From: Candidatus Coatesiibacteriota bacterium | GTDB taxonomy: Bacteria; RBG-13-66-14; B26-G2; JAUVZD01 | Assembly (NCBI GenBank): GCA_030602715.1 | Contig: JAUVZD010000003.1 | Coordinates: 124,001 to 188,000 of the forward strand | Length of the DNA stretch: 64,000 bases | Direction: 5' to 3' | Shown here: positions 9,133 to 16,721 of the stretch, one piece after another | Position numbering within the stretch: position 1 is the stretch's first letter | Layout: each line of letters opens with the position of its first letter | Made by a program: the position numbers and the translations under genes | The notes under the pieces: model-generated | Told to the model about the DNA's origin: nothing | The model's input: only the letters and a program-made list of their open reading frames with translations | Databases searched by the model: none

Positions 9133-9807
9133 GTGGTTACTCTGAGAATTTCGTCTCTTTGTATTCTCCTGCTCCTGGTATCTTCGTTTGCCTTCGCCAG
9201 TGACTTTCATCTGGTCATAGGCGAAATTTACTCGCATACGGTTATGAGCGAGGAAGGCGCCCGCTTCGTGGAGTTATATAATCCCTTGGAATATAGTGTG
9301 GACCTCAGCGGCTGGCGCCTGGAGATTCTCAGTTCGGAAGAGGAAGGGTTGAACGCAGTATATTTTGACGAAGGTAGTATCATTCCCACCTACGGTTTTT
9401 TCCTCATCGCCATAAGCACCGATATGGGAACCTGGCCCGGCGATTGGCCCTTCCCCGATATCATCACCTACGACATTCCAATGGATTCGCTGGATAGCGG
9501 GGTCCGCCTGGTGGCCGGCGAGGATGACATAGTTGATACCATAGGTTGGGGTGCGGTCTCCGATAGCGAATTCTATGAGGAGGCGCCGCAGATTAACCCT
9601 GCTATGGGCTCCTCCATTGAGCGAAAGAGCGGGATGGTCCATAGCGAATATCAGGGAAATAGCTGGGATACGGACAATAACTTCAACGACACATTTATTC
9701 GTGAGGAACCACAGCCGCAGAACACGGACTCTCCTCCCGAAGACCCCTCGGCAAGTATAGAAGAACACTCCGTCGGTATTCTCAAGGCTCTGTATGGAAT
9801 TCCTTAA
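9133..9807 (+). CDS. Exported lamin-tail-domain (LTD) protein
   Basis: A 224-residue protein with a signal peptide (core SLCILLLLVSSFAFA) followed by one lamin-tail immunoglobulin-like domain. Signs are VIGEIYSH, RFVELYNPLEYSVDLSGWRL, the later DTIGWG and GSSIERKSG, and DTDNNFNDTF near the end. Such domains in bacteria sit in secreted or surface proteins, often with nucleases or adhesins; here no second domain is present. The GTG at 9133 overlaps the ribosome site GAGGAGG (9127-9133). An in-frame CTG at 9142 has ideal spacing and would give a shorter, more typical signal peptide, so the true start may be CTG. The gene has its own promoter and a probable terminator, so it is monocistronic. Confidence 0.82.
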   Translation: MVTLRISSLCILLLLVSSFAFASDFHLVIGEIYSHTVMSEEGARFVELYNPLEYSVDLSGWRLEILSSEEEGLNAVYFDEGSIIPTYGFFLIAISTDMGTWPGDWPFPDIITYDIPMDSLDSGVRLVAGEDDIVDTIGWGAVSDSEFYEEAPQINPAMGSSIERKSGMVHSEYQGNSWDTDNNFNDTFIREEPQPQNTDSPPEDPSASIEEHSVGILKALYGIP

Positions 9808-9817
9808 ATACCAGCCT

Positions 9818-9871
9818 AGCCCCGGCGATGATAATGTGCACCCCTAAAGATACTCCGGGGGCTGTTTTTTT
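9818..9871 (+). terminator. Probable terminator after the lamin-tail gene
   Basis: Arms AGCCCCGG (9818-9825) and CCGGGGGCT (9855-9863) pair with one bulge around a long loop and are followed by seven T. The long loop weakens the call. Confidence 0.42.
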
Positions 9872-9919
9872 AATCGGATAAATACCCAATCGTTCAAATT
9901 CAAGGTGGAATGATCCCTT

Positions 9920-11170
9920 ATGACCGAGAAGAGGCTTTCCCCCCAAGAGGAAGTAGCCCGGATTGCCAAGGGAGCCGATGAGTTGATATCCCCCGAGGAG
10001 CTACTGAACAAGATAGAGAGAGGGCGCAGTGAGAAGAGACCACTGCGCATAAAATACGGCGCCGACCCCTCTGCGCCGGACATCCATCTGGGTCATGCGG
10101 TCAGCCTCTTCAAGCTGAAACAACTGCAGGATTTGGGGCATCACATCATCTTCCTCATCGGTGACTTCACCGGTATGATCGGCGACCCCTCCGGTCGCTC
10201 CAAGACTCGTTCCCCGCTCTCCCGGGAGGAGGTGGAGAAGAACGCAGAAACCTATCGGGCGCAGGTCTCCATGATACTGGATGTGGAACGCACCGAGGTG
10301 GCTTACAACTCCGAATGGTGCTCCAAGCTCAGTTTTGAGGATGTCATCCGCCTCTGCTCCTCCACCACCGTAGCCCGCATGCTGGAGAGGGACGACTTTT
10401 TAATGCGCTACCAGAATGAGGTGCCCATCTCCCTGCACGAGTTCCTCTATCCCATCGCCCAGGGATACGACTCCGTATGCCTGAAGGCGGATATGGAGAT
10501 AGGGGGGACCGACCAGAAGTTCAATTTTCTCCTCGCCCGTCAGATGCAGAGGGACCATGGTCAGGAACCGCAGATTATCCTCACCGTACCCCTTCTGGTG
10601 GGCACCGACGGAGAGCAGAAGATGAGCAAGTCGCAAGGCAACTACATCTGCATTACCGAGTCCGCGGTGGACATATTCGGCAAGGTGATGTCCATCCCAG
10701 ATTCGGCTATGGAGAGCTACTACCGACTGGCGAGCAGACTGCCGGGTGCCGAGGTGGATAAGATACTTGCCGAGGTAAAAAGTGGAAAGATGCACCCTAT
10801 GGAGGCTAAGAAGCGCCTGGCGCGTGCCATAACCTCCCTCTACGCCGGGGAGGAGGGAGCCAGACGGGGGGAGGAGGAGTTCGCCCGCGTCTTTCAGGAG
10901 GGGGAGGACCCCAGCGCCATGCCTTTGATACATGTTGACGTCCCGCCCCCGCCAAAGGCGGGGCGGGGGGGGCGCATATGGATAGTGGAGCTGGTCTGCT
11001 CGGTGGGCTTTGCGGAGAGCAAGGGCAAAGCCAGGCGCCTGGTGGAGCAGGGGGCGGTCAGCCTGGACGGGGAGCGGATAAGCGACGCCGACGCCCAGGT
11101 GGACATCTCCCGGGAGAGGGTGCTGAGGGTGGGCAAGCGCAGGTTTGCCCGGGTGGTGGCGAGGGGGTAA
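9920..11170 (+). CDS. tyrS: Tyrosyl-tRNA synthetase
   Basis: This enzyme charges tRNA-Tyr. Class I signature HLGH lies near residue 55 (DPSAPDIHLGHAVSLFKL) and KMSKS near residue 234. The RNA-binding S4 domain covers about residues 352-410 (SKGKARRLVEQGAVSLDG). The DPSAPDIHLGH form resembles the TyrZ branch more than E. coli TyrS. AGGTGGA precedes ATG 9920. A GC palindrome at 10947-10963 lies in frame in the linker between the catalytic and S4 domains and is translated as part of PPPPKAGRGG. Family members run straight through here, so this looks like an insertion tolerated in a flexible linker. Confidence 0.95.
   Translation: MTEKRLSPQEEVARIAKGADELISPEELLNKIERGRSEKRPLRIKYGADPSAPDIHLGHAVSLFKLKQLQDLGHHIIFLIGDFTGMIGDPSGRSKTRSPLSREEVEKNAETYRAQVSMILDVERTEVAYNSEWCSKLSFEDVIRLCSSTTVARMLERDDFLMRYQNEVPISLHEFLYPIAQGYDSVCLKADMEIGGTDQKFNFLLARQMQRDHGQEPQIILTVPLLVGTDGEQKMSKSQGNYICITESAVDIFGKVMSIPDSAMESYYRLASRLPGAEVDKILAEVKSGKMHPMEAKKRLARAITSLYAGEEGARRGEEEFARVFQEGEDPSAMPLIHVDVPPPPKAGRGGRIWIVELVCSVGFAESKGKARRLVEQGAVSLDGERISDADAQVDISRERVLRVGKRRFARVVARG
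10947..10963. repeat. GC palindrome, in-frame copy in tyrS
   Basis: CCCCGCC-AAA-GGCGGGG, the exact reverse complement of the copies at 42780 and 44463. It lies inside the tyrS frame at the junction of catalytic and S4 domains. Confidence 0.8.
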
Positions 11171-11220
11171 TTTTTATGCTATAGTGTGCATATCTATGTC
11201 TTACCGGTAGGAGGATATAA

Positions 11221-14200
11221 TTGCAGGCGCCGGACACTATATTCAAGTTAGTTGAACGATTTAATAGTAATATTGACCAATACCGCTCCCCGCGCTACAA
11301 CGAAGCCCAATTGCGCACCGAATTCGCCAATCCCTTCTTCATCGCTCTGGGCTGGGATGTATTCAACGAGAAGGGATATGCGGAGGCATACAAAGAGGTG
11401 GTGCACGAAGCTGTGGTCAAGGTGGGTGGAGCCACCAAAGCCCCGGACTACAGCTTCCGCATCGGTGGGACGCGCAAGTTCTTCGTGGAGACCAAGAAAC
11501 CGGCGGTCAACCTGAGCGTTGACCCTCTCCCCGCCTTCCAACTGCGCCGATACGCCTGGTCGGCGAAACTGCCCCTCTCCATCCTGACCGACTTTGAGGA
11601 GTTTGCGGTCTATGACACCCGCATAAAGCCGGCGAAAAACGACAAAGCCTCGGTGGGGCGGATAATCAACCTCACTTACTGCGACTACACCGACCGCTGG
11701 GAGGAGATAGCCGACATCTTCTCCCCCACCGCAATACGCAAGGGCTCCTTTGATAAGTATGTAGAATCCACCCGCAAGAAGAAGGGCACCGCCGAGGTGG
11801 ACGACGCCTTCCTCAAGGATATAGAGTCCTGGCGGGACGAACTGGCGCGTAACATCGCCTTGCGCAATCCCGGTCTCTCCACCCGGGAGCTGAACTTCGC
11901 CGTCCAGCGCATAATTGACCGCATCATCTTTCTGCGCATCTGCGAGGATAGGGGGATAGAGGAATACGGCGAGCTACAATCCCTACTCAAAGAAGCGGAC
12001 ATCTACTCCCGTCTGGTGGCGCTCTTCAACCGCGCCGACGAGCGCTACAACTCCGGGCTCTTCCACTTCAACCGGGAGCGGGGACGACCTCAAAAGCCGG
12101 ACACCCTCACCCCCACCCTTAAGATTGACGACAGGGTTCCCAAAGAGATCATCAAGGAACTTTACTACCCGGAGAGCCCCTACGAGTTCTCGGTCCTGCC
12201 GGCGGACATACTGGGGCAGGTATATGAGCAGTTTCTGGGCAAGGTGATACGGCTGACCCCCGGGCATCGGGCGGTGGTGGAGGAGAAGCCGGAGGTCAAG
12301 AAAGCCGGCGGGGTCTATTATACCCCCACCTACATAGTTGACTACATAGTGGAGAACACCGTGGGCAAGCTGTTGGAGGGAAAGACGCCGCGGCAGGTCT
12401 CCAAGCTGCGCATACTGGACCCGGCCTGCGGATCGGGGTCCTTTCTCATCGGGGCCTATCAGAAGCTGTTGGACTGGCACCAGGAGTGGTATGTTCACCC
12501 CCCCGCCTCTGGCGGGGGCGGGGGGCCGGAGAAGTGGCGTAAGGTTCTGTATGAGGGACCCGAGGGGGAGTGGCGGCTGACCACTGCGGAGCGGAGGCGA
12601 ATATTGCTGAACAACATCTACGGGGTGGACATAGACCCCCAGGCGGTGGAGGTGACCAAGCTCTCGCTACTGCTGAAGGTGTTGGAGGGGGAGAGCGGGG
12701 AGGTCCTCAACCGCCAGTTGGAGATATTCAGGGAGCGGGCACTGCCTGACCTGGCAACCAACATAAAATGCGGTAACTCGCTCATCGGACCGGACTTCTA
12801 CCAGGGCAAGCAGATGAGCCTTTTAAGCGACGAGGAGCGGTTGCGCATAAATGCATTTGACTGGAATGAGGAGTTTAAGGAGATAATGGAGCCCCGCCCC
12901 CCCGCCGATGGCGGGGCAAAGGCGGGGTTTGACGCGGTGATAGGGAACCCGCCGTATGTGAGACAGGAGGGGTTAGGGGAATGGAAGGAATATTTTAAAA
13001 GCCATTATAAGACTTATGCCGGAACAGCAGATTTATATACATATTTTATAGAGAAAGCATTGACCAAATTAAAGCAAAATGGCTATTTTGGATATATTGT
13101 CTCAAATAAGTGGATGAGAGCAAGGTATGGAGAAAAGCTACGGAAATTTGTGAAGCAATATCAAATAGAGCAGTTAATTAATTTTGGAGAGTTGAGGGTT
13201 TTTCAGAATGCAGCGACTTTTCCTTTAATTGTGATTATTAGGAAGACAGAACCGAAGGTAAAAGCGATATATGCGCCAATAAAGAGACTTAGTTTTCAGA
13301 ATCTGACAGAAGAAGTGAAAAATATAGGTTATGAACTAGAAGATAACGCATTGTCTGACGAAGGATTTAGCCTTGTTGTTAATGATTATCAAAATATCAT
13401 TGATAAAATGAAGTCAATTGGAATTCCTCTTGGAGATTATGCAAATGGTAAAATATATAGAGGAGGAGTTACTGGTTTTAATAAAGCTTTTATAATAGAT
13501 AAGAAAACAAGAAACAGGCTTATTTCGGAGGATCCAAAATCAATTGAGATATTAAAACCTATTGTAATAGGAGATGATGTTAGAAGATATTTTTTACATT
13601 TTCGCGATAGATATTTAATATTTGCCAAACACGGTATAGATATAGAGAAATACCCAGCTATCTTAAGTCATTTATCAAAATGGAAAAAGGAATTAACACC
13701 TAAAAAGGATAGAGAAGATAGATATGGAAGAGCAAAAGGCAATTATGAGTGGTTTGAACTGCAATCTGGTGTTGGTTGTCATGTTTATTTTGAAAAACCT
13801 AAAATAATCTATCCTGATATTGCCAAAGAAAGTAGATTTGCATTTGATAAAAATGGACTTTATGTTGATTGTACTGTTTTTATTATACCTTTAAATGATT
13901 ATTATTTATTAGGATTACTAAATTCAAAGCTAATATGGAAATATTTAAAATCATTATGCTATGTTTTAGGTGATCCTGAGAAGAAAGGAAGATTAAGATT
14001 AAAAAGAATTTTTTTGGTAAAAGTTCCCATCCGCACCATTGACTTTGACGACCCGGATGATGTCAAAATGCACGACCGGATGGTGGCGTTGGTGGAGGAG
14101 ATGCTTTCGCTGCACAAGAAGGTTGCCTCCGCCCGCACCGACCACCCCGCCAGGGCGGGGCAACGCCAGATAGACGCCACCGACGGGCAGATAGATAAAC

Positions 14201-14259
14201 TTGTATATGAGCTGTATGGCTTGAGTGAAGAGGAGATAAGGGTGGTGGAGGGGCGGTAG
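11221..14259 (+). CDS. Type IIG (Eco57I-like) restriction-modification enzyme
   Basis: A 1012-residue single-chain restriction endonuclease and N6-adenine methyltransferase. The N-terminal nuclease has a PD-(D/E)xK pattern with Asp76 in APDYSF and Glu90-x-Lys92 in FVETKKP. The methyltransferase has motif I DPACGSGSF near residue 400 and motif IV NPPY near residue 577. The target-recognition region follows, and the C-terminus has KLVYELYGLSEEEIRVVEGR. TTG 11221 has TAGGAGG 6 bases upstream. Bases about 12980-14025 are sharply AT-rich against GC-rich flanks, which suggests a swapped recognition domain. Three GC palindromes (12501, 12900, 14145) lie in frame in linkers. A separate specificity subunit is not seen. 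Target site unknown. Confidence 0.9.
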   Translation: MQAPDTIFKLVERFNSNIDQYRSPRYNEAQLRTEFANPFFIALGWDVFNEKGYAEAYKEVVHEAVVKVGGATKAPDYSFRIGGTRKFFVETKKPAVNLSVDPLPAFQLRRYAWSAKLPLSILTDFEEFAVYDTRIKPAKNDKASVGRIINLTYCDYTDRWEEIADIFSPTAIRKGSFDKYVESTRKKKGTAEVDDAFLKDIESWRDELARNIALRNPGLSTRELNFAVQRIIDRIIFLRICEDRGIEEYGELQSLLKEADIYSRLVALFNRADERYNSGLFHFNRERGRPQKPDTLTPTLKIDDRVPKEIIKELYYPESPYEFSVLPADILGQVYEQFLGKVIRLTPGHRAVVEEKPEVKKAGGVYYTPTYIVDYIVENTVGKLLEGKTPRQVSKLRILDPACGSGSFLIGAYQKLLDWHQEWYVHPPASGGGGGPEKWRKVLYEGPEGEWRLTTAERRRILLNNIYGVDIDPQAVEVTKLSLLLKVLEGESGEVLNRQLEIFRERALPDLATNIKCGNSLIGPDFYQGKQMSLLSDEERLRINAFDWNEEFKEIMEPRPPADGGAKAGFDAVIGNPPYVRQEGLGEWKEYFKSHYKTYAGTADLYTYFIEKALTKLKQNGYFGYIVSNKWMRARYGEKLRKFVKQYQIEQLINFGELRVFQNAATFPLIVIIRKTEPKVKAIYAPIKRLSFQNLTEEVKNIGYELEDNALSDEGFSLVVNDYQNIIDKMKSIGIPLGDYANGKIYRGGVTGFNKAFIIDKKTRNRLISEDPKSIEILKPIVIGDDVRRYFLHFRDRYLIFAKHGIDIEKYPAILSHLSKWKKELTPKKDREDRYGRAKGNYEWFELQSGVGCHVYFEKPKIIYPDIAKESRFAFDKNGLYVDCTVFIIPLNDYYLLGLLNSKLIWKYLKSLCYVLGDPEKKGRLRLKRIFLVKVPIRTIDFDDPDDVKMHDRMVALVEEMLSLHKKVASARTDHPARAGQRQIDATDGQIDKLVYELYGLSEEEIRVVEGR
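12501..12517. repeat. GC palindrome, in-frame copy 1 in the type IIG gene
   Basis: CCCCGCC-TCT-GGCGGGG, translated within HPPASGGGGGPEK between methyltransferase motif I and the next conserved block. Confidence 0.78.
12900..12916. repeat. GC palindrome, in-frame copy 2 in the type IIG gene
   Basis: CCCCGCC-GAT-GGCGGGG with extra half-arms on both sides (12892-12898 and 12921-12927). Translated as PRPPADGGAKAGFDAV just before NPPY. Confidence 0.78.
14145..14160. repeat. GC palindrome, in-frame copy 3 in the type IIG gene
   Basis: CCCCGCC-AG-GGCGGGG with a two-base loop. Translated in TDHPARAGQRQID just before the conserved C-terminal tail. Confidence 0.7.
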
Positions 14260-14422
14260 GGGGGAAAAAAGTAATAAAATCACATTATTTTTTATAATCA
14301 TTTGAAATAAATACTAATATAGGGTATTTCTTGCTTGACAAAAGGGTTGCTTTTATGTTAGGGTTATAGTAATTTTTGAAATAAATGTTAAACAATGGTA
14401 GAGCAAAGGATGAAAAGTAAAA

Positions 14423-14869
14423 ATGGCAAAAAAGAATGAAGAAGAGAAGAAAGAAGAAGTTAAATACGAAATTTACATTAAAGAAAGAGAGTCGTTAGTA
14501 AGTGCGAGATTACAAGTAGCAACCTCTTTAGATAAATACGTTTTAACATTATCGGGGGCGGCTCTCGGTTTATCGATTACGTTTATCAGCAATATAGTCG
14601 GAGAATCAGGGCCTAAGTCGTTAGAATTACTGAAATATGGTTGGTTATGTTTTATTATATCTATTTTGTCAACTTTAATTTCATTATTAGCAAGCCAAAA
14701 AGCATATGATAAGCAGATAGAAATCTTGGAAAAGGTATACATAGAAGTTTTTTGTTACGAACCAAAGAACCGTTACTCTATTACAACTACATTACTAAAT
14801 ATTTTCTCGGTCGTTTCTTTCGTTGTAGGTGCAATATTTTTAGCTCTTTTTGCAATTAAAAATATCTAG
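14423..14869 (+). CDS. Small three-helix membrane protein, function unknown
   Basis: A 148-residue protein with a highly charged N-terminus and three predicted membrane helices at about residues 38-58 (LTLSGAALGLSITFISNIV), 69-88 and 122-146. A cytoplasmic amphipathic stretch between helices 2 and 3 is possible. I do not recognise a family. The gene is AT-rich, like the inserted part of the restriction gene upstream, and is followed seven bases later by a small proline/lysine-rich protein with its own ribosome site, so the two probably form a unit. Being next to a restriction system makes a defence or mobile-element role possible but unproven. Confidence 0.72.
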   Translation: MAKKNEEEKKEEVKYEIYIKERESLVSARLQVATSLDKYVLTLSGAALGLSITFISNIVGESGPKSLELLKYGWLCFIISILSTLISLLASQKAYDKQIEILEKVYIEVFCYEPKNRYSITTTLLNIFSVVSFVVGAIFLALFAIKNI

Positions 14870-14876
14870 GAGCGAA

Positions 14877-15095
14877 ATGTCAGAAACTGAAAATAGAAGC
14901 CCCAAACCACCTGCGTCTGAACATAGAGGCCCCAAACCACCTGCGTCTCCTAAACCACCGCCACCAAAGAAACCATCTAATTCGCCAAGAAAACCAAGAC
15001 AACAGAATCAAACAAAATCATCTGGCAAGAGATCCAAAAAGGGAGGGGCTACACCACCAAAAACCCCCAAAAAACCACCTAAGAGAAAGAAATAG
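14877..15095 (+). CDS. Small basic proline/lysine-rich protein
   Basis: A 72-residue, low-complexity, strongly basic protein, rich in Pro, Lys, Ser and Arg. The ATG at 14877 has AGGAGC upstream. A 20-base direct repeat encodes PKPPAS twice near the N-terminus. No hydrophobic segment is present. The composition suggests a disordered, possibly nucleic-acid- or membrane-surface-binding protein paired with the upstream membrane protein. No family recognised. A spurious frame is not excluded, but the ribosome site, tight spacing and full-length openness argue for a gene. Confidence 0.55.
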   Translation: MSETENRSPKPPASEHRGPKPPASPKPPPPKKPSNSPRKPRQQNQTKSSGKRSKKGGATPPKTPKKPPKRKK

Positions 15096-15162
15096 CTTTC
15101 TACATTACTTTTAGGTATTTGCTTAAGACTTTATGGTAGACCAATAAACGTTCACCGCTGCC

Positions 15163-15288
15163 GTGAGCGACGCCGACCGCAAGCACTTCGACCGCGCCAT
15201 AAAAACCACCTACCGAAAAATAAACGCTCTGGTCTATGAATTGTATGGGATGACGTAGAAGGAGATAAGGGTGGTGGAGACCAGATAA
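15163..15288 (+). pseudogene. Remnant of a type IIG restriction gene 3' end
   Basis: In this frame the DNA reads INALVYELYGMT, then a stop at 15256-15258, then KEIRVVETR and a second stop. This is a diverged copy of the C-terminal tail of the enzyme at 11221-14259 (KLVYELYGLSEEEIRVVEGR). No methyltransferase motifs precede it, so it is the leftover end of a deleted or recombined restriction gene. Confidence 0.75.
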
Positions 15289-15364
15289 TACCGCACGGTT
15301 CAGCGTTCGGTCCTTAACCGGGCTTAAGCCTCGGGTCCCGACTTCAGAAGGAGGGAAGTTTTAT

Positions 15365-15925
15365 ATGCTAGTCACAATATGGGTAATTTTAATTGTATTG
15401 GCAATATTGTTGCTGTTTACGTTTGGCAATATTTTATTTAAAATAATCCGGCGGGATTATGAAAAGTTATTCGACCGGGTCGCTATTCTTATAGCGATGA
15501 TAGGGTCATTTGCTGCTGTCGTGGGGGTAATGCTTGTATACCAGGATATGGAGTTGAAGAATAGGCCATACGTGTATGCGGAAACTAAGATAATTGAACA
15601 TTCAGGTAATACGTTCTTTTCTGAAACTTCTATAAAAAATTGCGGGAACACGCCAGCTTATAAAGTTGTCATTACTCCGAAACTGTGCGTTAACGGAAAC
15701 GAAATCTCAGCTCCCCCGCCGGAATCAAAAGGTTTTTCCCTTTATCCAAACGGCGTCCAGTACCACCATTTTAGTATAAATTTCAACCCCGGCGATAAAA
15801 TAGAATATTCTATTGACATAGATTATAAGGACTCAACGGGTAAGAAGTTTCATTATTCTGGCGTAAGTAAATTTTGGGACATGGGTGAAGGTTGTTACTC
15901 GTGGAAAACTATTTATAGCGAATAA
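15365..15925 (+). CDS. Membrane-anchored protein with a C-terminal beta domain
   Basis: A 186-residue protein with two N-terminal membrane helices (about residues 3-27 and 42-62) and a soluble domain of about 120 residues. The domain looks like an immunoglobulin-type beta sandwich (FSETSIKNCGNTPAYKV is typical of such domains in hypothetical membrane proteins). AAGGAGGG precedes ATG 15365. Function is unknown. It is the last gene of the first accessory island and is followed by three palindromes, the last of which is probably its terminator. Confidence 0.72.
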   Translation: MLVTIWVILIVLAILLLFTFGNILFKIIRRDYEKLFDRVAILIAMIGSFAAVVGVMLVYQDMELKNRPYVYAETKIIEHSGNTFFSETSIKNCGNTPAYKVVITPKLCVNGNEISAPPPESKGFSLYPNGVQYHHFSINFNPGDKIEYSIDIDYKDSTGKKFHYSGVSKFWDMGEGCYSWKTIYSE

Positions 15926-15944
15926 AACTACGGTTAAAAAAAGT

Positions 15945-15967
15945 AGCGGAGATTTCAAATCTCCGCT
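15945..15967. repeat. AT-tipped palindrome 1 of a trio
   Basis: Perfect 11-base arms AGCGGAGATTT / AAATCTCCGCT around a single C, 17 bases after the preceding stop codon. Confidence 0.7.
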
Positions 15968-15994
15968 GGTGGTGCAGGGGGAGGTAGTTTTAGA

Positions 15995-16018
15995 GGGCGA
16001 CGATACCCATCGTCGCCC
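15995..16018. repeat. AT-tipped palindrome 2 of a trio
   Basis: Perfect 10-base arms GGGCGACGAT / ATCGTCGCCC with loop ACCC. Confidence 0.7.
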
Positions 16019-16036
16019 ACGAAAAACAAACGTTTC

Positions 16037-16071
16037 GGCGAGGATTGGTATCCTCGCCTTCTTGTTTTTTT
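16037..16071 (+). terminator. Palindrome 3 of a trio, likely terminator
   Basis: Arms GGCGAGGAT / ATCCTCGCC (16037-16058, loop TGGT) are followed by TTCTTG and seven T. It separates the plus-strand island from the convergent minus-strand gene that ends at 16090. The same GGCGAGGAT arms recur at 27500 and, with one base changed (AGCGAGGAT), at 29714. Confidence 0.75.
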
Positions 16072-16089
16072 AATCCCCTCAAACCCCCC

Positions 16090-16671
16090 CTACTGCTTAA
16101 ACAATATCGCCTCCGCCTTCTCCCCGTCCAGGGTCAGTATCACCAGCTCCCCGCCGGCGATGAGGATGGAGAACTCGTGCTGGGGCTCCTCGTCGGTGAA
16201 CATCACCCGCTGATATTTATAGTCGGTTGTGTAGGTGTCCTTGACCTTGCGGATGACCTCCACCTCCAGCGCATAGTTCCCTTTGGGGCAGTGTATCATC
16301 TCCTGCAGAGCCACCGACTGGGTGTTGAACTCTCTGGTCACATTTAACTCGCCGTATTCCGAACCTACCCCCACCAGAGCCACACGGAAATGCCAGTAGA
16401 ATTCCCTGGGGGGCTTGTCCCAGTTCAGGGCGCTGTAGTGGGCGTCAATGGTCACCACCAAGCCCATGCCCTCAAAACCGCCGGTATATGGCTCCACGCC
16501 CTCGGTATCCCCGGTGGTGGGCAGAAGGGCTCCGCAGTGCATACAATATTTCATGGTGTCGGAGTTCTGCCTATCGCAGACAGGGCAGGTCTTCACCGCC
16601 AGGGCAATGGTGGATGTGAGCAGTATTGCCAGAAGGGCGAACAGGGTAAAGAGTACCAGGTTCCTGCTCAT
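16090..16671 (-). CDS. Exported zinc-ribbon protein with beta domain
   Basis: A 193-residue protein starting with a hydrophobic signal or anchor (LVLFTLFALLAILLTSTIALA), then a zinc ribbon CPVC-x12-CMHC, then about 140 residues of beta-rich sequence. Zinc ribbons right after a membrane segment are common in small bacterial membrane proteins of unknown role. AAGGAGAAG precedes its ATG. It lies 50 bases downstream of the phosphoglycerate mutase on the same strand and may share its transcript. No enzymatic motif is visible. Confidence 0.75.
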   Translation of the reverse strand: MSRNLVLFTLFALLAILLTSTIALAVKTCPVCDRQNSDTMKYCMHCGALLPTTGDTEGVEPYTGGFEGMGLVVTIDAHYSALNWDKPPREFYWHFRVALVGVGSEYGELNVTREFNTQSVALQEMIHCPKGNYALEVEVIRKVKDTYTTDYKYQRVMFTDEEPQHEFSILIAGGELVILTLDGEKAEAILFKQ

Positions 16672-16721
16672 CTTCTTCTCCTTTTCGGATTATTTGTCTC
16701 AAATTCCGAGATTATTTCGGG

